Below, piece after piece: positions 13,291 to 23,942 of a DNA stretch of 64,000 nucleotides. Position 1 is the stretch's first letter. Every line of letters begins with the position of its first letter. The translations under genes were made by a program, and so were the position numbers. The notes below the pieces were generated by a model. That model was not told the DNA's origin. It searched no databases and was given only the letters and a program-made list of their open reading frames with translations. The DNA is taken from the NCBI GenBank assembly GCA_947650285.1, contig CANTFL010000144.1, positions 62,001 to 126,000 on the forward strand. The letters are read 5' to 3'. The stretch is from Hyaloperonospora brassicae. Lineage: Eukaryota > Oomycota > Peronosporomycetes > Peronosporales > Peronosporaceae.

Positions 13291-14564
13291 CGGCACAGGC
13301 TGTTACTCTGGCTGCCGGGGAACGCGGCAACGGTGGCGCTCCGTCTGGGGTCCACGAGGTGGGGGCTCCGGATCAGGCTGGCAATCCTTTATCTGTCGTT
13401 CAACCGGAGCCCGAACTTGGACAGGCTTCCGGATTGGCTGGGAATCAGTCCATTTCAACAGGTGGTTTGCGTCCTCGGCGCGGAGGCGTGGGAACGGAGG
13501 CGCGGCGGACAGACGGACCGACTTTGAGTCCTTCGGGGTGCGCTCCCCAGGCTCCCTCTCAGCCTTCCCCACCGCCTCCCTCACCTCCCGTCCAGCCGCG
13601 GGAGATGTTTGAGGCTCTAACTGCCGAAATGAAGGCTTTTACTGGACAGGCGTCCCTGGATGTCTGGCGCCTGACCGCTCAAGAGTTATTTGCGCTCGAA
13701 TATTCCGGGATTCTGTTAGCTCGGAAGCGTTGCCGGTTAATCGCAAACGGTATCCTACGCTTATGGGTGCGGAGCTGTTGAATTTGCTGGATATGTTTCG
13801 ACAATGCTTTGTCGCGACACCAGGCACCTACGCTGACTGTGCACGGTTGGCTCACCAGATAGGCACGGACTTCTACTTACGAAGTGGGCCTTCGAAAAAA
13901 ATTTGCGCAAATTGGCCAGCAAGCAGAAGTGGGCAGCGGCTCCGATTCCGCGGCAGTGGTCTCAGGTGGTACGAACGGGCAGCTCGAATACCATGGACGA
14001 TGCAGCAGGCAAGCAGCTTCCCGTCTTTGAAGAATTCAGGTTTGACCCGACGAAATTTTTGGAGGCAGAGACGACCGCCTTTCGATCTATTTGCTCGGCG
14101 AGTTGGAACCGGGCTAGTGCTCACCATCTTCGAGAGGGAACGGACGATGAATGACGCATCATCACCGGGATTGCGGAGGGGCATATTGCCTGTCGGAGGA
14201 TGCCGGATTTTATCAATGCCGTCTTCAATAGTGATGAGCGCCTTCTTTTGTGTCGCACTGTCCAGTCCCAGGTAGAAGGCCAGTTGGTTTTGAGTGTCCG
14301 CCATGGTAGGGACGCCTCATTGGCCGTAGGACCACTCGCGCCATCACGGAAAAGATTCTTGAATCGGCTGAGTTAATGCGGGTCAGCTTGCCGGATCTCC
14401 ACCGCCTACTCGGGCTGGCCAAAACGATCAGCTACAATCTATCCACTCGATCCATTCATTTTTACTTTTTTTCGCGGGATACTGCCAAGGAAAACCAGGA
14501 TGTCGTTGTCCCTTTTCAAGGCCGGGTGTACACCGTGGAAAACGTTCACCAGCCAGCTCGATGA
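13291..14564 (+). pseudogene. LINE copy 1: gag-like N-terminal region (broken)
   Basis: The proline/serine-rich start leads to PREMFEALTAEMKAF and LDVWRLTAQELF, which match PRDMFDSLVEEMKA and VDVWRQTVQELF in copy 2 (56999 onward). Copy 1 switches frame several times here (frames beginning at 13359, 13730, 13903 and 14376), and a stop ends the last segment at 14564. The family resemblance is to the ORF1/gag part of LINEs, which binds the element RNA; no separate enzymatic motif is visible. Confidence 0.7.
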
Positions 14565-14573
14565 TCCGTTTGG

Positions 14574-16430
14574 TTGAATCAACGCGGTCCAGACGGGCGG
14601 TCAGGGAACTCCAGGGCTGCGTACACCATCCTGCTCTATAATTTGACACGATTTGATGACATTGGGCGCATCTCTGCATACTTGCGCTCCAAGATACCGA
14701 CTGATTTTGAGCTGGAAAACACGGACACCTGTACCCCCAACTCACGTACGTCCACAGCTTATAAAATTACGTTTCAATTGGCTGGTTGCCCGATTTTCTT
14801 ACAAGGCATAGTACGACTTCTTTGGTTTGGGACTCCTATTAGTGTACGGCATCCGAACGTGGGCCGCCGGCTCCAATGTCTGCAGTGCGGTACGCTCGGC
14901 CATCCTGCGTCGAGGTGTCAGTTCACCGACGCGCAATTAAGAGGGCCGGGCGGACTAGAGGTCGACGAAGCAGAGCTCGTCGCGGTCGAAGACCTCTCGA
15001 AACCTTTTAGTAGCCCGAACGAGATGAGTCAGATGGCGCAGCGGCGTCTTCATGTGCAGCAATCGGCAGACGTCGCCGCGCAAGCTGCGGTGACTCCGGA
15101 GATGCCGGTCGCTGCTCTCAGTCCCGCTCAGGTAGCTGTGCCTCAGCCTACTGGTCTACCTCTTCAGCCCGTGTATACTACTCAGGGCACGCACGAGGGC
15201 CCACCACCTCCAGCCCCAAAACCCAGGCCCGAGCAGCCGTGGCTCACACGCCCTATCCGAGGCGGTCTTCGGTCTAGGTCCGTCACCAAGGCTCCCCCTG
15301 CCCAGCACACCGTAAGCAGCGGCGGCTATCACGTCCTCCAAGATCTGGATCTTGCAGAAGAGATTCCAGCTATAACCTCCAAAAGCGGTAGTGCCTCCGC
15401 TTCTTTACAGCCGGCAGTTCGGAGGGCTTCGCCTACTGGTATTTCTACCCTGCACTCCCACCCCCAGCTGCAGCCAGAGGAACAGGCCCGGAAACGTGCA
15501 ACAGGCATCAGAGGACCGGCCTTAGTCACCGCGAGCCCGGCGCTTCTGAACCAGCAGCGTCGGGAGAGGCAAGAATGCGAGCGGCTGGTGCAGCTTTTGC
15601 CAGACAGGCAACGCCATCCTGTACCCATGGAACTTAAACCGTCCGTAGAACCTATTCACATGCGCGAAGTTTTGCGCATTGTTGGGCTTCGGGAAGTCAG
15701 CACACCTGCGAATGGCAATTGCTTAGCGATTGCTCTTGCCCAAGCGTTTGCTGAGTCTGCTTTGGCCGCTCCCACTATGGACCAAGAGCTTCTTACGGCT
15801 GCAATCAAACGGAGTATCAAGTATACAGGGCTTTTTAACTTGGAGGATCAGCTTTTTCACGACCTGCGTGTTCAGGCACTCAAGAATGTGGGCCTTGGGT
15901 GGGCGACGATGACGCGCAAATAGTCAGCCTCGCAACTACGCTGGTTCTTGGCGGACTACGCGTCCACCCCTTCGGGTCGGACCTCGCCGGTGCCAGACAA
16001 CTGTTGGGGGGCAGTGACACCCTTACAATGGCAGCCACATTTTCAACGAGACATATTTGTCGTTGAAAGCGGTGACGGCACTATTAAAGGGAGCTGTAGG
16101 AAGTACCACCCCGTTTCCCTTACCATTCGGGGCCGGATGGTGGCTTCTGCCAAAGAATACCCGCTTTCTTTCCTGGCGTGCATCGATGAGCTGCAAGCGA
16201 CAAAAGTCGCTGAGCCACAGAATCTACCATTAGTGTTGAGGTATGGGGGAAGCCACTACTCGGCTCTGCTCCATACTGATGGAGTTACCGACCCGTTGAA
16301 CCTTACGGACGATATCGGTTTGCCGAACATTGCGACGCGGCAGGAATTCATGCCATCAATGAGGTCACTACGGCCACATCGCTGGTTCCATGGGAGGGCA
16401 AAAGTTGTGCTGGGGAACCCACGAACGTAG
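14574..16430 (+). pseudogene. LINE copy 1: CCHC knuckle, proline-rich linker and OTU-like cysteine protease
   Basis: An open stretch to 15923 begins with a conserved block (AAYTILLYNLTRFDDIGRIS). It then has one zinc knuckle CLQCGTLGHPASRC (C-x2-C-x4-H-x4-C, near 14878-14919), a proline-rich linker with PRPEQPWLTRP, and TPANGNCLAIALAQAF near 15705-15752. The last carries the nucleophile Cys in the Gly-Asn-Cys setting of OTU proteases. After the TAG at 15921-15923 the domain continues, and GGSHYSALLHT near 16246-16278 supplies the expected catalytic His. The same Cys and His blocks, in the same order, are kept in copy 2. The OTU call rests on motif and spacing only. A role in processing the polyprotein or removing ubiquitin is inference. 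Confidence 0.75.
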
Positions 16431-16615
16431 AAAATCTACCCGACGGCTGCGTCCGCACGTCGCCCGTCGTGTATGATGCTGGCAGCACATTCCCACCTTC
16501 CTTGCTCCAGCCATATTCTCAAATGGCGTTGGACTCTGCTTCACTCAGCTCCAGCGGCCCCAAACGGGCCTCTTCGGCTCGTAAATGAGGGTTTGGTAGC
16601 TCTACTCCACTACTG

Positions 16616-17323
16616 GTGGCGTCTGGGGTCCACGACATCGAAGTGCCAGCCGGATCTCATCACAAAAAGGGGCGTGTTCAGTCCGACATGGGCCATCTTT
16701 CGCTCGCCGAGACAGATGCCAGAATTGATCGGGAGGAATGGCCCGAACTTTGGGCATCTTCAAGTGCCGAATGGCCAGATACAGCTGCGACCCCTTATCA
16801 TCTCGTTTACGGCGACTCGGACGGATGGGAAGCAACTTCCCGTTCGGAACCTGAGCTGTTTTTTCATCATTTACGCCGCTTTGTCTTTCCTGAAGAACTC
16901 CTGGATAGCCTGGCTGACACAGTTTTGGTGCAGTGGACGGCTCTGTGGCGCCAAGAGTGCCTTTTTTTCGGGATCCTTACGTTTTGACAAAGGGTTACGG
17001 ATTCGCCATCGATTGTGTGGCTTGACCAGTGGATCGCTTGGACGCAGCAGCGTATTTCTCCATCTAAGTTGGCCCCCCTGGTTGCCAATTCTGATGATTG
17101 TAAGAAGATGCGAGACGCCAACTATGCGGCGGACGACATTTTACGTTTGTGTGATTCGCACAGACGCGTCCGCATGAGTCACCACTTTATTTGTGCCATC
17201 GTCTTTGCAGAAGAAATTTACGCGCTGACGGGGACCGGAGAGAAGCCGTTGCGCCCTCCTGAGCAACTCCGTTGCCACCTACGATTGTTGCGGACAAACG
17301 GTACCTACAAGGACGCGTATTAA
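16616..17323 (+). pseudogene. LINE copy 1: conserved region of unknown function between OTU and endonuclease
   Basis: This region corresponds to the uninterrupted 238-residue frame at 60122-60838 in copy 2. Shared blocks are IDREEWPELW / IDREQWPSVW, LRRFVFPEELLDSLAD / MRRFVFPFELLASLSD, VQWTALWRQECL / VQWTSKWRQECL and DANYAADDILRLCDSHRRVRMSHH / DYNYAKDEIFRLCDPRRRIRLSHH (shown in part). In copy 1 it is split between two frames that meet near 16987-17015. I know of no family that it matches. Its conservation between diverged copies argues for a real protein domain. Confidence 0.65.
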
Positions 17324-17559
17324 CCAGACGGTGGGTCTCGTGTTGGCTGGAGCGAGCTCTTTCGCTATTTTACTACTGCTTTGGCTCCTGTGGAGCAGCA
17401 GTTCCTACTTGAGTACTGAGGGCAGCTTACAGAGGAAATCCTTTACGAGCCATGCCGATATTCCCCAATGGGCAGGTGACGCTTATGGTCGGGAACGCAT
17501 CCTTAGGGAATGGCCAACGTCTGGTGATTTCCCACTTTCTACTACGGATCCAAGGGGAG

Positions 17560-18333
17560 GGGACAGGATATATATATCCCAAAATGTCCGGGGCTTCAAG
17601 GCCAGCGTCCGGGACGGTTGGTAGTCGGCATGGAGAGGGGAGCCTCTGAGTCGTCACCCACTGGCTTGGTGCATTCAAGAAACGCATGTGCACACTGAAG
17701 CGGAGGCAAAATTGCTCCGGTGGCGCTGGGCTCGATTGTGGGGGCAAACACCTCGATCCAGACGCACCTCCTCTATCAGTTTGGAGTATTGGCTCTGCCA
17801 GTCGAGCTGGGGTGGCCATTCTCCTCACCCCATATTCGGCCCTAGGAGCTTTAGCCTGGCAACCAGAACGATGGTCTCCGTGGGCAATAGCGAATTCTCT
17901 GGGGGATGTAGTTATCATGAATGTCTACGCGCCCACAGTGCGGGAGGAGCGAGAAGCTTTCTTTGCTTCTCTGCTCCGTTGTGATTTGGCATCCTTCAAT
18001 ACCATACTGGCGGGAGACTTTAATTGCGTCCAGTGCCCTCTTCTCGATCGGTTCGGCTGTCACCGCTCTCATCGGTTGGAAAGCCCGGCCCTGAACAAGG
18101 TGGTTGCGACAATGAGCTTGACTGATGCGAGAGTGATTCGGGAGCACGCAGAGGACGACGGTTTTGAGGATCCAACGGATCATTTTACATACGGGAACGG
18201 GGAACACGCTAGTCGCATCGATCGATTCTATGTTCCCACGGGATGGGTTGACCGGGTTCTGTGGGTGGGATCGCGGGTGCTGTCACATAATTCGGATCAT
18301 CAGGAGGTTGTATTACATTTGCGGGACTCCATC
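17560..18333 (+). pseudogene. LINE copy 1: apurinic-type (APE) endonuclease domain
   Basis: The endonuclease nicks target DNA to prime reverse transcription. Visible motifs in order are SQNVRGFK (catalytic Asn region), CIQETH (catalytic Glu), LAGDFNCV, SRIDRFYV and HNSDHQEVVLH (the terminal Ser-Asp-His). From 17740 to 18333 the domain lies in one open frame, which continues into the reverse transcriptase. Upstream, a TAG at 17622-17624 and a frame change near 17700 break it. Confidence 0.85.
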
Positions 18334-20303
18334 AAGGCTCGCACAGCTAGCAGAAATTATCGGGTGGCGTACCCGATCACTTCATCGAATCCGAGCAGAA
18401 TCATTGACGAACACGTCACAGAAATGATTGGCATGGTTATAGGGCAGGGGGTTTCAACCCTTTCTTGGGATCTTGCTGTTGAACAGTGCCACCGGTGCAT
18501 TCGACGCATCAGAAAGAGGGCCAAGCAGCGCAGGGCTAGATTCCGTCGGAAGCTGCAGGGCCGCGCTCGACGACCCTTAATCACTAGGGCACAATTTATC
18601 TCTTGCAATATAGAAGAATTACGACAAGAACACCTTGTGCGACTCGGTACCCAGCTCGCACGGACGGCTGACCACTTACGAGGGTTTTATCATCGCGTAT
18701 CCAATTGGGAACGTAATCAATCCGTCACAACCATTACACGGCTTCACGGAACGGCCTTTACCCGCAATATGACTGTTGCAGACAAATTTGCATCCGAATG
18801 GTCTACGCTTCTTGGAGTTATTCATCGCAAGAAGCCTCGCAAGAACTTGCCCTCTGCAATTCGGCGTTTCGTCAATCTTCCTGCGGACCGTATGTTGACG
18901 CCTGCAGACAATCTGGCTCTTTTTGCGGATATTACAGAAGCCGAAGTCCTCGCAGCCATTTCTGGTCTCAGTAGATATAAATCTGCTGGACTCGACGGGC
19001 TAAATAATGATTTTTACAAGGATACGTCGGCACTTCTTGTCCTAGCCTTGGGTCAGCTCAGCAATCAAATTGTGGCGGGAGCGGATCCCCCGCCCTCTTT
19101 TCTCGAAGCTTTGATCATTCCCTTGCGAAAAAAGGTGACTCGGCGGATGCGATGGATTACCGGCCGATTTTTTCTGCTTCAAACCAGTTACTAATTCTTC
19201 GCAAAGGTGCTGGCGACGAGGTTGCAATGCGTGTTACCAACAATTATTGGTGACTCTCAGCAAGGCTTCGTACACGGTCGCCAGATGTCCAAACTGGTGA
19301 TGATGATGCTTGCACAACTGGCTACTGCTACATTCGATGAAACACTCGCGGCCGAAAACAGCCGGGTGATCCTTCTACTATACTTTCGAAAGGCATATGA
19401 CACGGTGGACCGGGAATTTTTGTATGAGGCTCTTCGCCACTTCGGCTTCGCGGAGAGGTATGTTCAACTTATCACTCGGCTACATACCGGTACTACAGCC
19501 TCTTTCTTTGTAAATGGCGAGCAGTCCAGCCCAATTTCAGTTGTTTCCGGCATCCGGCAAGGTTGTCCGCTTTCCCCTCTGCTTTTCCTGGTCGTGGTGG
19601 GGCTGTTGGGTATTGCAGTACAACAATAACCGGATCTGTCGGGCTTTCAGTACCTGGGCGACATCCTGCTACGCATACGTTCTCGGCGTTTGTGGACGAC
19701 TCGACGATATTTCTCGACAAGGCCAGTCAGCTGGGTCCAGCGCTAGCCCTTGTCTCTCACTTTGGGGCCTTATCAGGGCTGGAGGCGCAACCGTCCAAGA
19801 GTCAGATCATTTTTCTTAACCGAGCGGTGCACCTATCGGAGATTCGAGGCATATCGGTCCTTCCACCTTCGAACACAGTGCGCTACTTGGGCTATCAGGT
19901 CGGGCTGAGGGACTTGCATCATCGCCATTGGGCCGTCTGTGTTCGGAAGCTTCAACGGCGGCTGATAACAGCTTCCAGAGTGGATACGAGTGTGCAGGAT
20001 CGAGTATTGATTCTTAACTCAATCATCCTCCCGTCTTTCCTATTCACGGCAGCGGTTTTCGATATGCCTGAGTGGGCACGACGCGAAATTCGCAACTTGT
20101 ACAAACAATTTCTGTGGGCAAATGCAACCTCAACGGACGCCAGCCGCCACAAGATTAACCCGGGCCTACTCTACACCCCTAAACAGGCAGGGGAGGTTGG
20201 CTTGTCCTCCTTAGAGGTGGCCGTTAAAACACAGCGTACGAAGCACGCGTTGCAGTGGCTCACGCAGGCTCAAGACAAATATTTTGGCGCCTGGTGCTCG
20301 TGA
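18334..20303 (+). pseudogene. LINE copy 1: reverse transcriptase domain (frameshifted)
   Basis: Motifs in order are [55 protein letters not shown] (first catalytic Asp), [17 protein letters not shown] and HTFSAFVDDSTIFLDKA (the catalytic Asp pair near 19697). The thumb-like part with KQFLWANATSTDASRHKINPGLL-type sequence follows. A base is missing next to an A run near 19131 relative to copy 2 (AAAAAAGGTGAC against AAAAAAGGGTGAT), which shifts the frame and leads to a stop at 19194. A second frame change lies between 19563 and 19629. Confidence 0.9.
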
Positions 20304-21795
20304 GCTTATCAAGGCCGGCCGTCGACTTCGAGACTGATTCTTCATGGCTGGTCACAGGTCACCGAGGCTTCTTCTTGTTACGCGACTCCGTACAAAGATA
20401 CCTGGGTCCGCGACTTGGACATGCTCCTGCAGCCTACGGCGGGGCAAATCTCTGTATTGTGTGATCGAGTCCTTACGTCATCTCAAACCATCCCCCCCGG
20501 CGCCATCAGTTGGTGGGAGGAGGACGACTAGATTTTGTCGTATCATAACCCTTTTCCGGATGGTGCGGCTTCAACGGATCCCCAACACTGCGCGTTGGGT
20601 CGTGTTTAAGGGACTATGGGGTGGAGCAATAACCCGAATTTCGGGATGTCAATGGTCTTCCATTACGGTCCTCAACATACGACCGGGTCGCGGCCTGTAA
20701 CATTTCGGACCTGCAAATTCGGCGAACAGGGCCTAATGAATTTCTTTTCAGCATTAAGCCGGCTGGACCTAGACGTGTTCACCACTCGAAGCCTAAACTA
20801 CGCCGATAGGCGACGGCGATCTTTCTGGCATCACCTCTATCCCCATTGGAGGGGAACTAGCGGTTGAGCCTGCGCTGGTGCTTCGCCATCCACCGCCGTT
20901 CCGCTACGATTTTACCTGGTCAACGGTGCGACGTGGTCGCGTCGTCGGGACAAGTTCGGGGACTGGGGCCTTAGCTGGCCAGCCAGTTTATCTGACGCAG
21001 AGTGCGGATGGAATTCGATGGATCTTAACCTCGCCTCTGCCGGAGTTGGCCACATCGTCAGCTCCCGAAAGCTCCGCCTGGGCCATGCGCCTACGCCGAC
21101 ATGGCGTCGTGTTATACTCCCATCCTCGGCATCACCGCTTCCCTTGGGCCGTCGCTTCGTCGGTTGCGGATGCGAATATCCGACGGACTTTATTTCGGCT
21201 GGCGTTTGCCGCTCACAAACGATTACTTGCTGGCGTGTTAGGGCCGCTGGTGCGGCGCCTGGTCGACGTCGTTGCTGTGGATCCGTGGCAGCGTGCTGCC
21301 GCACATCAGCGTCCGTCTCAAGTTTGGCAGCATGCTAACAGCCTTTCCGCCTACCTGGTCTGGACCTGTTACCGAATTGCCACCAAGCAACTCAACCTCT
21401 ACCATTCCGGCCGTCGCGCGGATAATAGTTGCCGGGCTTTATCGTCGTGCCAGGGTCTCAAAGAAACGTCGGCTCACATCTTTTGGGAATGTGCTAAAGC
21501 CCACGCGTGTTGGACCAAACTTATCGGACATTGGACTGGTGTCCGGGACGGATGGCCTGCTCTTTCGAACACCTCTCTCGCTGGTATGAATCGTCAAGCT
21601 CCGGCCTTACCGGCCAGGCAACGTCTTCGGATACATTATAAGCTCCCGGAGGACTCCGAGACAGGCGTCGCGCTTTGGGACCGTCTTTGGTTTATCATGA
21701 GCAGCATCTGTCTGACTCACTTATGGTGTGAGCGGAACGACGCTGTTTTTCGAGGGAAGCAGACGGCGGCTCTTCAGAGCGCTGAGCGTTTTTGA
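20304..21795 (+). pseudogene. LINE copy 1: C-terminal region with zinc-binding RT-associated motif
   Basis: The first 600 bp are broken across frames. From 20878 a 305-codon frame is open to the TGA at 21793. It contains CQGLKETSAHIFWECAKAHACW near 21447-21512 (shown in part elsewhere), the C...H..C pattern of zinc-binding domains found after LINE reverse transcriptases. SSICLTHLWCERNDAVF follows, also typical of this tail. Copy 2 is cut by the window edge before this point, so conservation cannot be tested here. Confidence 0.75.
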
Positions 21796-22042
21796 GAGGT
21801 CGGCATCAGGCATCTTAACGCGGTAGCGAAACGCGAACATCGCGGTCCCGAGACAGCTGTTGCTGGGGCTATCATGCATACATGTATCGACCTCTTCACT
21901 CTCGAACCTCGAGACGGGTCGATATATTCAGGGGAAAGCTACGACCAGCCACCGATTTTCGGTGCTGCTGTCCTGGCTTGGAAGTTTTCAGACATCTTGT
22001 GCATAATTGTTTGCTAATAGACGGTCATGAAATCATCATCAT
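21796..22042 (+). other. LINE copy 1 3' untranslated region and TCA tail
   Basis: After the last coding frame the sequence continues for about 250 bp and ends in GAAATCATCATCAT directly before the right direct repeat. LINEs often end in a poly-A or short simple repeat, so the TCA repeat is taken as the tail. Its exact border with the duplication is ambiguous by a few bases. Confidence 0.55.
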
Positions 22043-22058
22043 CATCTGGTTGGTATCA
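22043..22058 (+). repeat. Right target-site duplication of LINE copy 1
   Basis: catctggttggtatca matches the left copy at 13105-13120 with two transitions (T/C and A/G). Confidence 0.7.
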
Positions 22059-23482
22059 TGACCTTTTTCAACCAATAAGTGAAGCGGCTTTCTTAGTAGC
22101 TGTAGTTAATATGCGAATATTATTCGTTTAGGCAGGTAATATCGAGATAGACTTTTTATACAGAAATTATATCCACATCATTAGGTGTATCATTAAAAAC
22201 ATGTAACAAAACGCACCCCGTTTCAGTGATGCTGTGGGTAGTGGGGCTCCGCGTTCCTTACGACATGTGCTGGTCATCTCGACAATAAAAAGGTCACGTA
22301 ACTCTGATGCGTACTCCTCTCCAACACGAACGCATCCATTCGCTTGCTGTGCCAATGCCTTTCCTTTCTTCCTTCTTTTTCGCTCAAGGGGGCTTGCGTT
22401 TTGTTCGGAAATTTACACTTTGCAAGACGCGAAGGTCTCGGCACACAGCTCTTGCGTGATGAGCAACAAGTGCCATCTTGCGTACGTTGTCGATCCCAAT
22501 CTTGCACATGACATCAACAGTCGACTGTTTACTGCGATCCATCAGCTCACGAGTTTCCTCGATATCCATGCGAAGAATGGTTTCTTGTTAGATCCATTTG
22601 AAATATGGTTTCTTGTTCGATCCATGCGAAGAATGGTTTCTTGTTTCTTGGCAGTAGGTGGAAGGTCGCGACGTCGCCGCCGTCTCTAGACAATGCAATC
22701 ATTGAGTTTCCTCATGGTAGTTTCCTAAACGTATTGACTAAGAGAAGCAGACGCAATGTCCGGTCACCGAAAGTAATCTCTTCTGCTAGTGACATCTGCC
22801 GAGAACGAGCACTAGTCCACGAAGCACCGCAAACATGTCCATGATCTCGTGCATCGAGCGCCACGGCCAGCGCATGTGACCGGTTTTGATTCCAAGCTTC
22901 GATTGCGCTTCTGCATGGCACTGTCGTTCCCAACTTTCACACCCGGTCCAGCTCCCGCAAATCCTCGCCGCAGAGGCCAACTGTCGTAATGGCCACCTTG
23001 GAACCCGCTACACACGTGCTGGCGTTGCCTCCTCGCTCTGCGCTGTTGCATGGGCAACTGGCTGGTGAATCAGTTGTTCAATTGCGTTCGCTGTCGTTGG
23101 CTCGTCTTGGCCTCCCCCGGCTTTGCTCAGCAGGGCAGCAATGCCCTACAAGTGCGTAGATGATGGACTCGCACGCGGCGCAGGCGCAAAGGACGCAGTC
23201 CCGCCATGTGCTTTGCCCCATCTCTTTGGCAATCCGCGGCGAAGACGTTCTCGTGCATGCCGCTCGCCTCGTAGCGACAAAGTATTGAGACATGTTGTTG
23301 GCACACGGAATGCGGAAGTGGATGACGGTCTCGACACCCGCTCTCCTATTTGCAATGTCGTCACCATCGGCCCGTCCTGCTCCAGACGGTGTCTCGGCCG
23401 AAAGTGCTCTCCTCTACGCAAGAGCGCTCTGTCGTCGAACTGCCAGTCCACTTCACAACCGAAAAACTCCACCAGAGGCTCA
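22059..23482. other. Interval without an assigned gene; contains three 28-bp tandem units
   Basis: No frame shows a recognised domain. The minus strand between 22700 and 23472 has partly open frames (108 codons at 23146-23472, 71 at 23078-23293, 81 at 22812-23057) that overlap and change frame, as a decayed gene might. I cannot identify it. The tandem repeat at 22563-22648 is listed separately. Confidence 0.4.
22563..22648 (+). repeat. 28-bp tandem repeat, three units
   Basis: The unit is close to GATCCATGCGAAGAATGG followed by TTTCTTGTT. Copies begin at about 22563, 22591 and 22619, and the middle one carries several substitutions. Confidence 0.8.
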
Positions 23483-23942
23483 ATGCGCGCTATCTTCGTA
23501 CTGCACCTCCTCGTCGCGGCCCATGTGTGCTACTGTGCGATTGCTGGCGCGGACAAAGATGGACGTGCAAAGGACCAGCAGAGTCGCGACCACGACGTTG
23601 TCGTCGCCAAGGACTTGGCCAGGCAACGCGATAATGTCGGACCCCCTTCCAACAAGTGACACGGAAGGCGAGCAAAGGAGCCCGTCTTTCAGCCACCTCG
23701 GCCGCTTCTTCAAGTCCAATAAGTTTGTTACAGGAGCCGAGAACACGGGAACGAAGTTGGATGATATCAAGTTGCTACAGAAGTCGACGGTCAAGTCCGA
23801 CCGTTTCGGGAAGCGCCTGCTAGCCCCGTTTGGACAATTTGATCGCTTGCCATTTGGAATCAAAGTGGCGGCCACGTCGTTGATGTTTATGGTTATCACG
23901 TTTGTTGTGCTCTACTTTGTTGCGAAGGCCAAGAATTGGTAA
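23483..23942 (+). pseudogene. Effector-like secreted protein with C-terminal anchor, frameshifted
   Basis: From the ATG at 23483 the frame begins with a signal peptide (MRAIFVLHLLVAAHVCYC) very like that of the gene at 5347. It continues through AKDLARQRD and stops at 23659. An overlapping frame one base on carries SDTEGEQRS, LGRFFKSNK and a C-terminal hydrophobic segment (TSLMFMVITFVVLYFV), ending at 23942. The two frames align block by block with the intact gene (RDLK / KDLA, KEERG / EGEQR, RNIFKSS / GRFFKSN, tail anchor). The simplest cause is one extra C in the run of five at 23642-23646. A real mutation and an assembly error in the homopolymer cannot be told apart here. No plausible intron explains it. 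Confidence 0.65.

Larger units (their letters stand above)
13121..22042 (+). mobile_element. LINE (non-LTR) retrotransposon, copy 1, nearly full length, decayed
   Basis: The element is about 8.9 kb, long for a LINE. In order it holds a 5' leader with small hairpins, a gag-like region, one CCHC knuckle, an OTU-like protease, an unassigned conserved region, an APE-type endonuclease, a reverse transcriptase, a zinc-binding C-terminus and a short 3' region ending in TCA repeats. The start at 13121 is set by two independent facts. It directly follows the left direct repeat, and its first bases (CTCTTCAATC-GC) recur at the start of copy 2 at 56506. There are no LTRs. Several stops and frameshifts, for example near 17622, 19131 and 19629, show that it cannot now encode a full protein. 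Confidence 0.9.

Noticed and set aside
13303..21304. Long minus-strand frames inside LINE copy 1 (for example 13873-14304 and 20912-21304)
   Set aside because: They oppose clear LINE coding frames on the plus strand and have no motifs, so they are shadows.
22384..22569. Minus-strand ATG frame of 61 codons (MDIEETRELMDRSK)
   Set aside because: It reads like protein but is short, isolated, without splice partners that I could defend, and overlaps the tandem repeat.
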